From: a virus | Direction: 5' to 3' (one strand) | IMG/VR virus record: IMGVR_UViG_3300034283_001962 | Location: 1 to 64,000 of that record | Length of the DNA stretch: 64,000 nucleotides | Shown: positions 1 through 9,047 of the stretch, one piece after another | Layout of the letters: each line of letters starts with the position of its first letter | Position numbering within the stretch: position 1 is the stretch's first letter | The notes under the pieces: generated by a model | The model's input: only the letters and a program-made list of their open reading frames with translations | The model's database searches: none | Told to the model about the DNA's origin: nothing | Made by a program: the position numbers and the translations under genes

Positions 1-3000
1 AATCCATTCTCTTGCAGTCTCTTTTGTTTTAGTACTGAAGTTTGATCTGTTCAGTACAACTTCACCATTCTTCAGATATCTTTGTTCAAAGAATTCAGGC
101 TTTTGTTTCATTAACGCATTCTCAACTTTGAGAACACCTTTAGCTTGAGCTACTGACTTTCCTATAAATCCAGTATGGAAAGCCAACCTGTTTACAATTC
201 TGTAAACGTTAGCATTCTTTCTGATACGACTGTCTGAAGCTAGATCCAGCAACCTACTATGAATACCTTCAATGCTTGTAGAATTAGCTACGTTATGTAG
301 AATATAGTTAAAGGTTTTGGTATAAAGAGCCAGTCTAGGAAGTTTAAGAATAGACGACCTTCTCTGCTTACGGATATCTGCTTCTTCTTTATCATTACCT
401 AAACCTGCCTTGCCGATAGTCTCTTTCATCTTAGCATGATCCTTCAACGACTCCCATCTTGCTTTGAATATTTCAGTAAATTCACTTTCAGCCACAGTAG
501 CAAACATTAACTTAACATACTTAGATGCTGAGTTTTTAACATCAAGACTGAAAATATCTCTATCATACTCATTCTGATTCTTGTTACTTTCATCTGAATC
601 TAAACCCACATCCAAGTCTGCTATTGTAATAGAGTCTTCTTCTTCAGTTGTTTCAAATTCAATATCAAACTGTCTTAAGAAAGTCTTATGATCTGCAACA
701 AAGTCAGCCCAGTTGTCTTTAACAAATTGCCATCCAAAAGGATTACCGTTCTTACCATCACCTAAGATAATGGCTTTAGCTTCAGCTACTAGAGCTTCTT
801 TAGTCTTTTTATCTTTAGTTCTCTCAGATTGTTTTCTAAAGAAAGCTTTAACGTTTACATTAAATTCAGTATCTAACTGTTCAAAGAGTTGATCGTAAAG
901 TTTAGTTGCTTCTTCATCTTTACCTTTTTCTAAAGCTTCAATTAGTTCAGCATCTTCCTTAAAAGCTCTACTGAACATACTTTCAGTCATAGACTGAATA
1001 ACTTCCTGAACAATAACTTCCGGAGCTTTTTGTACGTTCCTAACACGACTATAGTGTTGCTCAGAGTACTTGTAACTACTTACAGTGTCGGCATTCTTAA
1101 ATCCACCACTATCAATCTTCTTAAATAACTCAATAAGATTAGCAGCATATTGTGGATCAGCTCTTGGTCCCATGACCATTTCCATAATCCAATCTAACAG
1201 TTGACGGAATAGACTTTTGTGAACTTTACCTTCTGGTTCTTTACCAGTCAATATAAATTCTCTCATTTCTTCAGCCATTTGTTCTTTGGCTTCCTGGATA
1301 GAAGCTTGAGCAAATGTTTTAGTGTTACCTTCGTAAGTAACAAAAGTTCCTTTTCTATTACTAAACTCGTTATATAAGTCTAGTTGTTCCTTACCGGAAA
1401 AGTACATGTTCCAAACTACTTCAAATGCTTCATGGTAAGTTGTACCTTCTTCTGCATTTTCATATACATATACAGCTGCGTTATGAAGCATACCCCAAGC
1501 ACGAACACCATCAGTAGATTTAATGACCTCTTTCAATTTATTATAAGGGACATTAAACCTCTGTTTAAACCAACCTTCTTCTTTCTCAATATCTGCAACT
1601 TTATATGGTTGACCATATGTATCTTCAAGAATTCTTCTTGTATTTGTTTCAGTTGGATCAATTCCCTCACCTCTTAAGAAATCATCAACGTCATCATCAC
1701 TAACATCATCACCCTTTTCCTCTATTGATTCATCTTGTTTAACTTCTTGTTTTGGATTAGCAGACGGAGCTTGTCCTTCTGGTGCTACTTGAGGAACTTT
1801 AATTGTTCCATTAGTAATACCTGCAGAAATAGCTCCAGCTATAGTAATTTTTGCAGCTGCTGAATAAGCTAACATATCATCAGTAGTATTCAGCTTCTTC
1901 TTCATGGTCTCTGCATTCTTAGCTATCTCAGAATCATTGACAATTAAGTACTCTAGATGTTCTTTAAATTGATCATTGTCTTCTACAGTAATATTTTTTG
2001 GAGTATATGGACCACCAACAGGGACAGTTAAAGTCAATGTCTTTTTTGAAGACTTTGTAACATATTCAAACTGTTGAGTGTTTCCAGTAACAGTGCTTGT
2101 ACTCTTTCCTTTTTTAGCAGGAGGTTTCTTTTCTGCTTCTTTTTTCTCTTTTACTTCTTCTTTCTTAGCAGCTTTAGCTAGCTTAGTAGTATCTAGAATG
2201 AAAGCTCCTCCAGTAGGCATAGAGTACCTGTTCACAAATACAGTTTCACCTGCTTGTGGTTTATTCATTTTCAGAATAAGCTTAGGTTTTCTTGCTTTAC
2301 CTTTAGAATCTTTCTCACTTAATAAGTAATGATTGTAAGACTTCCATACTTCTTTAACATATTGATTACCTTGAGTATCAATAGCTACTTCAACAAATTC
2401 ACGTTGTTCAGTACCAGGAGCTGTTTTATGTTGCTCTAGTAATAAATGTTGATCAACTTGATGATAAGCTTCTTTTAAGAAGTCTTTAATACTCTCTTCA
2501 TTAGCTTCAATACCTAAAGGACTAAGATTAACAACTTGAATCTTTCCTGTATTAGGATTCTTAAACCTTAATCCTTTCCTGATCCACATTTGAGAGTTAC
2601 CGATTTTATCAGCATCTTCATTCTCTGTTGTTTCAACAGGTGGTTTAAAGAATAGAATTCTATCAAGAAACTTCTTAGTACTCTCGTTAAATACTTCCTC
2701 AGCTGGTTTAGTTGCTAATTGGGCAGCAACATATTTAAGGATGTCATAAATATTGTTTATCTCATCCTCAGTGAACTTTTCATTATACACACCTTCAATA
2801 TGAGCATCCTTGTTTAAGAATACTCCACCCTTATTAACTTTAGCTTCAGAAGACGTAGGAGAAACTCCATTGTTATTCTTGAATGCCATAGTTCCTTGTA
2901 CAGTACCTGTACCAATCTCAATGATTGGATTATCTAAATCTTCTTCAGATACTAAACCAAGGGACATTAAACCAGTTCTAGCTTCAGCATTAAATAAAGC

Positions 3001-6000
3001 TCTGTTTAGTCGACCTGCAGATATACTGAAATCATATACTTCAGCTTTATCTTTATCTTCTAGTATTTGTTTCCTGATAGATCTCCACCAATCCTGTATA
3101 CCTTTCTCATTATAATTATCTTCATTTCTGTATCTAGGATCAGTTTTATCATCTTGTTTTACAATAAGATCAGTGCTTGCCAATTGACCAAATATTAGTT
3201 TGGTATAATCAACAGCTTCACCTACTTTCGGTCCTATCTTGTTACCTTCTTGATCAATATAAAACAGATCATTACCTTCTTTGATTACATAAACAGAAGC
3301 AATAACATCTTGATCATTTTCACTCCCAGCAGCAGGAGTAAATTCAATAAACTTAGGAAGACCAAACTTATCCTGATTGTATTTAGTAATCAGCATAACT
3401 TTAACCTTACTCTTATCTCCTTTAAAAGAACTCTTGGTCATATTATCCAAGAAAGCTTCTTTCCTTTTCTCATGGTTATTATGAGGGGTGGGCATTCCTT
3501 CAGGAGCTACATACTCAGATGCTATTTGAAGCAAGCTCTTCTTAGCTAGTTCTTTAAACTCACCTGGCGTATTTTCACCTTCATTACCACTAGCATTTTT
3601 ACCAGCAGCATCATCTATTTCTTTTTGCTTCTCAACATCTTCTCTTATCTTCTTCTCATCTTCAATCAGTTGCATTGCTTTGTCAATGACAGGAGCGAAC
3701 TCATCAAGAACTTCTTGAGCAAGTTCATTGCCGTTTGAAGCCAAAGTCTGTAACATCTCCAGTCTTTTAACCAGAGGAACTGATGCAAAAGAAATATCTC
3801 TGTTTAACTCAGTTAATGGATCATATCTTACGTTCTGTAAAATTACCCTTAACTTCTCATTGAGTTGTTCAGTGTTAACAGATGCTTCATTGATATTCTT
3901 ATAGTTATCAGGAAGGTCGGTAGCTTGCTGTAAGATGAACTTATCAGCGTACTTATCTCCTTTCCTAATATCTGCAAGCTTGTTGAAACGATTGGTTGTT
4001 TCTCTCATTGCCAGATTTATGCCGGCAAAGTTCTCCATCTCAGATTGCTGCTTTTGTTCCAGAATGATATTTCTTTCAGCATTCTTCGGATCAAACATGT
4101 AACCTTTCTGATCAGTTTTATAAACAGTCAAGAAGTCAGCATTCTCTTTTTGGAAAGTTTCTTTTGCTTTTGTTGCGTCAGCTAACTCTTCCTCAGCTAA
4201 ATTGATGATGTCTTCTTCTATCTTACCTAAAGACTCACTGAGTCTGAATAAACCTTCAACCCTCGTCTTTGCTTGTAGTTCGTTAGCTATCAGCTGATTA
4301 ACTCCAAGCAAAGGATCACCTATAGCAAAAACAGCATCTGTTCTTACTTTAGATTTCTTAGCTTCTTCAATAAGGAACTGTTGACGAGCACCTAGTTCAA
4401 ACAACTTTTTCTTTCTGAAAGCAGTAAGTTCAGGTTGTTTACCGTTATCAACTACATTTCTGTTAATGTCATCATATAAATCCTGAAGCTTTTTAGCTTT
4501 GATTTTAAGTTCATTTACTTTAGAAACAGCTTGTTCTTTGTTAGTACTGTCATAACCTAGAATATTAAGATCCTCTTCTTTAATATTCTGCATGTTATCA
4601 AGCTTCTCCAGTAACCCTTCGGCATTTCCCAACTCAAAATGAGCTAAAGCAAATTGAGAGAACATTTCGTTCTCATACATATTAGCCAAGGTTTGATTAC
4701 CAGCATCTTTAGAGTTATTCATTAACTCTAACAGATGAGTTCTTTCAATAACGCCGGCTTGAAATTCTTCTAATTTCTTTTGATTGAAAATAGGATTACC
4801 TTTTTCGTCACGCTTCAATTGTTTAGTAACGATTTCGTTACCTTCAGCATCCTTAGATTTCAGTTCTTCATATTCATATATATCTTTAAGTCCTTTAAAA
4901 GAAGCTGCGATATTATTATATGTAGATACTTGTTTATTTAATGCTCTGTCTTTAGCTTTATCAGCTCTTGTAGATAGAACTCCTCCTACAATACCTCCAA
5001 GTATAGCACCAAGACCTATAGATGTTGCTGCTTCTTTATCATTTCCTGTTACAGCATTTACACTTTGTTCTAGGAAATTATCCATAACAGAACTTGAGTA
5101 TTTCTTATTCTGATAGTTAGGAGAATACTTAGCTTCGTTAAAACGAGAAATAGCTAACTGCACGTTCTCTTCCCAAAAACCTTCAGCAGCAATACCTTGA
5201 GCTGCCTTCTTTCCAAAAGATTTCAGGTAGTTAGGTTTAACAAATTGAGCAGCATCTGTAAGACCGTCTGCAAACTTGATACTTCCTGCATCTGCTCTAG
5301 ATGTAGAAGGTAAGCGTTTGAATATAAGATTGGCTTCCCATAAGTTGGATAAAGCCAATGCTATCATATTACCTTTAAAAGTTCCAAGAGCAGCTTCAGC
5401 ACCTACTTTAGTTAACTCTTCTTGAGTATATTCAATTCCTGTTGCAGGATTAACCCTTCCTTCCAGAGATTCAATTACTTTCTTTTTAGTCTCTGCAGCT
5501 TCAACCATTGATTCAGAAGCAGTTGATAAGAAGGTTTGAGTACCTACGTCAATGTTTCTAGCTAACTTTGCATTACTAATCCACTTCGCAACTCTCGGTA
5601 AAGTATTAAGAGCATCATATGTTTTATCGGCTGTACTAACAGCTTTTAAACCTTGGTTAATTGCTGTAGCTGTTTCAGCAGTTTGTTCAATCTTTCTTCC
5701 GAGTCCTAAAGCATTAAGACCTTTAATAGCTCTTGCGCCTAAACCAATTTTAGCAATTGCCATTCCCGGAAACATAGAAGAAACCATAAAAGCTGCACCA
5801 TCAGAAAAGTCTTCTGTCCAGAAGTTTAGATCAGTTAAAGCCCTACTCCAAAATCCTTTATCCCTATCTACAGCTTCTTGGTAAATAGGCATCCAATCAT
5901 TCTTGATATCATTTTCAAGACTGTTAAACCAGTTAGACAGTGCATTGTCAGCAGTACGAGCCATCCAAGAATTCAACTTATCTTCAAAAGTTATTCCTTC

Positions 6001-6390
6001 GTTTCCATATAGACTGTTAACAATTCCTGCTCCAAGATAACTAATACCAGCTCCCGTTTTAGTAAGAGCTGTTGTAGCAAATCTACCCATTCCTGATGCA
6101 ATAGAACTTAATGTAGATTGATTACGAGCATAGATATCTTCTTGATCAGCTCTCTCAGGATTAAATCCTAATATAGAATCATCATATCTCTGAGCAGTCT
6201 TTAATGGACTAAAGATATTTTCAGGAGCATACTGAGCATTAGAGGCATTCATAAATCTTAAACCATCAGCAACTGCTGCTGCAGCTAATGATTTAGGTTC
6301 ATTTATTTCTGAAACTCTGTCAAATAAAAGAGAACTAAGACCCTTTGTAGCTGGTCTAGTTATACCTTGTTGTAAAGGTGTGTCTGCCAT
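1..6390 (-). CDS. Giant virion cargo/ejection protein, partial (C-terminus off the left edge)
   Basis: Open frame from ATG at 6390 to the window edge, at least 2130 codons without a stop, starting MADTPLQQGITRP. It is last in the virion operon, 4 nt after the 873-aa gene. Long helical, charged stretches dominate. A glycine-zipper hydrophobic segment (GLGAILGGIVGGVL) lies near residues 450-475 and an Ala/Lys/Pro-rich linker near 1410-1440. Crassvirales encode very large cargo proteins here that leave the virion with the DNA; position and size fit, but I see no catalytic motif. The giant phage RNA polymerase often follows these genes, and a fusion beyond the edge cannot be excluded. Confidence 0.8.
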   Translation of the reverse strand, partial: MADTPLQQGITRPATKGLSSLLFDRVSEINEPKSLAAAAVADGLRFMNASNAQYAPENIFSPLKTAQRYDDSILGFNPERADQEDIYARNQSTLSSIASGMGRFATTALTKTGAGISYLGAGIVNSLYGNEGITFEDKLNSWMARTADNALSNWFNSLENDIKNDWMPIYQEAVDRDKGFWSRALTDLNFWTEDFSDGAAFMVSSMFPGMAIAKIGLGARAIKGLNALGLGRKIEQTAETATAINQGLKAVSTADKTYDALNTLPRVAKWISNAKLARNIDVGTQTFLSTASESMVEAAETKKKVIESLEGRVNPATGIEYTQEELTKVGAEAALGTFKGNMIALALSNLWEANLIFKRLPSTSRADAGSIKFADGLTDAAQFVKPNYLKSFGKKAAQGIAAEGFWEENVQLAISRFNEAKYSPNYQNKKYSSSVMDNFLEQSVNAVTGNDKEAATSIGLGAILGGIVGGVLSTRADKAKDRALNKQVSTYNNIAASFKGLKDIYEYEELKSKDAEGNEIVTKQLKRDEKGNPIFNQKKLEEFQAGVIERTHLLELMNNSKDAGNQTLANMYENEMFSQFALAHFELGNAEGLLEKLDNMQNIKEEDLNILGYDSTNKEQAVSKVNELKIKAKKLQDLYDDINRNVVDNGKQPELTAFRKKKLFELGARQQFLIEEAKKSKVRTDAVFAIGDPLLGVNQLIANELQAKTRVEGLFRLSESLGKIEEDIINLAEEELADATKAKETFQKENADFLTVYKTDQKGYMFDPKNAERNIILEQKQQSEMENFAGINLAMRETTNRFNKLADIRKGDKYADKFILQQATDLPDNYKNINEASVNTEQLNEKLRVILQNVRYDPLTELNRDISFASVPLVKRLEMLQTLASNGNELAQEVLDEFAPVIDKAMQLIEDEKKIREDVEKQKEIDDAAGKNASGNEGENTPGEFKELAKKSLLQIASEYVAPEGMPTPHNNHEKRKEAFLDNMTKSSFKGDKSKVKVMLITKYNQDKFGLPKFIEFTPAAGSENDQDVIASVYVIKEGNDLFYIDQEGNKIGPKVGEAVDYTKLIFGQLASTDLIVKQDDKTDPRYRNEDNYNEKGIQDWWRSIRKQILEDKDKAEVYDFSISAGRLNRALFNAEARTGLMSLGLVSEEDLDNPIIEIGTGTVQGTMAFKNNNGVSPTSSEAKVNKGGVFLNKDAHIEGVYNEKFTEDEINNIYDILKYVAAQLATKPAEEVFNESTKKFLDRILFFKPPVETTENEDADKIGNSQMWIRKGLRFKNPNTGKIQVVNLSPLGIEANEESIKDFLKEAYHQVDQHLLLEQHKTAPGTEQREFVEVAIDTQGNQYVKEVWKSYNHYLLSEKDSKGKARKPKLILKMNKPQAGETVFVNRYSMPTGGAFILDTTKLAKAAKKEEVKEKKEAEKKPPAKKGKSTSTVTGNTQQFEYVTKSSKKTLTLTVPVGGPYTPKNITVEDNDQFKEHLEYLIVNDSEIAKNAETMKKKLNTTDDMLAYSAAAKITIAGAISAGITNGTIKVPQVAPEGQAPSANPKQEVKQDESIEEKGDDVSDDDVDDFLRGEGIDPTETNTRRILEDTYGQPYKVADIEKEEGWFKQRFNVPYNKLKEVIKSTDGVRAWGMLHNAAVYVYENAEEGTTYHEAFEVVWNMYFSGKEQLDLYNEFSNRKGTFVTYEGNTKTFAQASIQEAKEQMAEEMREFILTGKEPEGKVHKSLFRQLLDWIMEMVMGPRADPQYAANLIELFKKIDSGGFKNADTVSSYKYSEQHYSRVRNVQKAPEVIVQEVIQSMTESMFSRAFKEDAELIEALEKGKDEEATKLYDQLFEQLDTEFNVNVKAFFRKQSERTKDKKTKEALVAEAKAIILGDGKNGNPFGWQFVKDNWADFVADHKTFLRQFDIEFETTEEEDSITIADLDVGLDSDESNKNQNEYDRDIFSLDVKNSASKYVKLMFATVAESEFTEIFKARWESLKDHAKMKETIGKAGLGNDKEEADIRKQRRSSILKLPRLALYTKTFNYILHNVANSTSIEGIHSRLLDLASDSRIRKNANVYRIVNRLAFHTGFIGKSVAQAKGVLKVENALMKQKPEFFEQRYLKNGEVVLNRSNFSTKTKETAREWI

Positions 6391-6394
6391 ATTA

Positions 6395-9016
6395 TTATTT
6401 TCCTAGGGTTTTTATCATTTCTGCTTCAAGTTCATTGATAGATATTTTATCAGATACCTTGCTGTAAAAATATTCTACAGCTCTTTTAGCTGCTCCAGCA
6501 TTTGGAAACTCACCAATATCTAAATGTCTAAATCCTACAGTTTTTCCATCTTGAACTTGAGGTATTGCTATTGTTGCAATTAGTGTTCTAGTTTTAGTTG
6601 GATCTACTCTTAATCCATAATTTCTTGCAACTCTATCATTTCCTGTAACAAACATTGATCCTACAAACTGTTGTTTTTCACTATAAGAAGTTCTTCCTCC
6701 AGAACCCTTTCTAAACAATCCTTCAGTTAACTCAGGCATATCATCACCTAAGAAATTTCTATACAACCAAAGATCATCAGCAGGATTTACAGCAGGTTTT
6801 AAACTGTTCTTTAAGTTACTTACATCAACATCTGCAGTTATTGTTTTAGCATCATTACCACTTCCTAGTCTCCAAGATGCTCTCATTTTCACTTTTCCAT
6901 CTAAGTCCAAATATCCACCAATAATTTCTATATCTTTAACGTTGCTAGGAAGGCTTCCTGCATCAACAGTATTACCTGCAATATCAATTACATTTCCCTG
7001 AGCTATATTATTCTGAACCGATTTTTGATATAAATCCCACTCACCTGTTGTCTTTTGTTTATCAGATGCTGATGCATAAAGCATCCGAGGTGTAACAGCT
7101 TCATCCCATTCTTTATATATTTTGTCTTTAAGAGAATTAAGTTCGTTTAAATTAATACCATATTTACCTAAGGTTTCAGTAATTTGTTTTCTATTATCAC
7201 CAAAACTATCTAGAAACTGAGCATATTTGCTACCGCTTTTAACTACATATGTGGGAGTTCCTCCTCCAGCACTAATAGGAAGAGTTGAAGGAGATAGTTC
7301 TATACTCTCATCTCTCATTCTAGCTAATTCACCTAAACTGATCTTTGTTTCTTTACCACTTTTATCCTTAAAAGAAAGTATCTCATTTGGATTAACCATC
7401 TTTCTACCTTCTGTTGCTTTTGCAGTAACATTATCATCAGATTGTTTTAAAAGACCTGCAGCTGTACCTTTAGCTATGTTACTAAGGTGAGCTTCTCTAA
7501 AAGCTTTATTTGACAAAGGAATTGGTCCAGTAAACGTTCCATCTAATGATGCTCTCTTGTAATTTATGGTAGCATCTTGAGCAAGTTTCATTACTCTTTC
7601 TCTGTCTGCTTTACTTTTCCATCTATATCCATCTGGAGAAGTTGGATCAATAATGAGTCCACTTTGATCAGCAGCATCAGGATTAGACATATCCTTTAAA
7701 GTAAAAGCATAAGCTTTTAATGAAGCTTCTTGTGCAACTCCACCTTGAGATAAATTTTCATTTAAACCTGCAATCTTTTCTTGTGTTGCTTTGGTACTAT
7801 ATATATTTTGATACTTTGAACTATTAGGATCAACGTTAATTGCTTCTGCTCCATCAACACTAGAAATTCCTCCACTATCTTTACCATCAGTAAGTGCTTT
7901 TAGTCGAGCAGTTTCAGCTTCTATTCCTCTATATATTAACTCTTGTTCCTTAGCCCATACATTAAAAGCCGGAGAAACTTCAGCATCTTTCTTTTGCTGT
8001 CTGAACTGATATGCACCTGAATAGCTGGTTTCTATTTTCTCTCTCCACATATCTCCTGCAATCTGTTCTCTGTTAAATGCAGGTGTACCGTAGCTTTCTT
8101 TTACTTGAGTAGCAAGATTATTATAAGAACTGGCGTACTGAGCATGTTGATCTGCAATATTTTTATACTTTAGTTTGTCATCATCTGACATACCTTCGGT
8201 TAGTAATGCAACATTATTATAGTAATCTGACATTTGAGTAGCACGGTTTGCAATCTCAGTATAAAGTCCGGTACTTGTATTAACTAGCTCCTCATCAGAT
8301 TTTCCGTAAGTGTTATACCAGCCATCAATACTAATAGCTTTTCTATCGTCAGCTGTAAGACTTGCTTCAATTGCAGCTTTTATTCTGGTTGCATCAAGTA
8401 TCTTATCTTCATTCTTCAACATTACTTTTCCACCAGTAAGACTATAATCAATATCTTCCATTCCTTTTAGAGTACTAATAACATCTTTTATCTTCTTATG
8501 AACATCATCAGCTGTAATATTGTGAATGCTCGTAGGACCACCATAGGTCAATCCTGCTTCCTTATTTGAAGCTGATACGTATTGATTCACATAATCTTTT
8601 ACATAGGCTTCATTAGCAGCTGAGTACCCTTTACCTGATTTCCTAGCTTCATCTATAGATGATTCCAAAACCTGAATCTTTCTAGCTGCTTCTACAGATA
8701 CTGTAATTGCTGGATCTTTAGCTATCTGAGATGCTAAGCTTCCTACTTGCATTTGAAGATTCATTTTACCAAAATCAGCTCCAGTTACTCCTTCTAAAGA
8801 GGTTCTAAGCTTTTCCATCTTTTCGGTAAGTAGAGCTATATTTGCATCTCCAACTACAGGTAAACCACCAATGGTATCTATATATCCTTGTATACGCTGA
8901 ACTCCTTCATCATAACGTTGTTGTTTTAACATACCTGTACGCATATATTCGTCTACGGGTAGTTGCTGAATGTAAGGATTAAATTGTATACCTTGAGTAT
9001 CGGTAAATGAAGCCAT
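6395..9016 (-). CDS. Structural/cargo protein, 873 aa
   Basis: Starts MASFTDTQGIQFNPYIQQLPVDEYMRTG and is mostly helical with no membrane segment or catalytic motif visible. The opening (an aromatic-rich 'fNPYiqqlP' stretch) is the style of crAss-like cargo proteins encoded between the muzzle protein and the giant protein. It follows the 974-aa gene after 31 nt and precedes the giant gene by 4 nt, so it is part of the same late operon. Role inferred from position only. Confidence 0.75.
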   Translation of the reverse strand: MASFTDTQGIQFNPYIQQLPVDEYMRTGMLKQQRYDEGVQRIQGYIDTIGGLPVVGDANIALLTEKMEKLRTSLEGVTGADFGKMNLQMQVGSLASQIAKDPAITVSVEAARKIQVLESSIDEARKSGKGYSAANEAYVKDYVNQYVSASNKEAGLTYGGPTSIHNITADDVHKKIKDVISTLKGMEDIDYSLTGGKVMLKNEDKILDATRIKAAIEASLTADDRKAISIDGWYNTYGKSDEELVNTSTGLYTEIANRATQMSDYYNNVALLTEGMSDDDKLKYKNIADQHAQYASSYNNLATQVKESYGTPAFNREQIAGDMWREKIETSYSGAYQFRQQKKDAEVSPAFNVWAKEQELIYRGIEAETARLKALTDGKDSGGISSVDGAEAINVDPNSSKYQNIYSTKATQEKIAGLNENLSQGGVAQEASLKAYAFTLKDMSNPDAADQSGLIIDPTSPDGYRWKSKADRERVMKLAQDATINYKRASLDGTFTGPIPLSNKAFREAHLSNIAKGTAAGLLKQSDDNVTAKATEGRKMVNPNEILSFKDKSGKETKISLGELARMRDESIELSPSTLPISAGGGTPTYVVKSGSKYAQFLDSFGDNRKQITETLGKYGINLNELNSLKDKIYKEWDEAVTPRMLYASASDKQKTTGEWDLYQKSVQNNIAQGNVIDIAGNTVDAGSLPSNVKDIEIIGGYLDLDGKVKMRASWRLGSGNDAKTITADVDVSNLKNSLKPAVNPADDLWLYRNFLGDDMPELTEGLFRKGSGGRTSYSEKQQFVGSMFVTGNDRVARNYGLRVDPTKTRTLIATIAIPQVQDGKTVGFRHLDIGEFPNAGAAKRAVEYFYSKVSDKISINELEAEMIKTLGK

Positions 9017-9047
9017 ATTACAAAGTTAAATAAAATATTTTAATTAA

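Noticed and set aside
1384-5884. Plus-strand frames of 80-110 codons in the first 6 kb
   Set aside because: They are antisense to the giant minus-strand gene and show no protein-like composition.
1-6390. Phage RNA polymerase in this window
   Set aside because: The expected catalytic DxDGD-type motif was not seen in the visible part; it may lie beyond the left edge.
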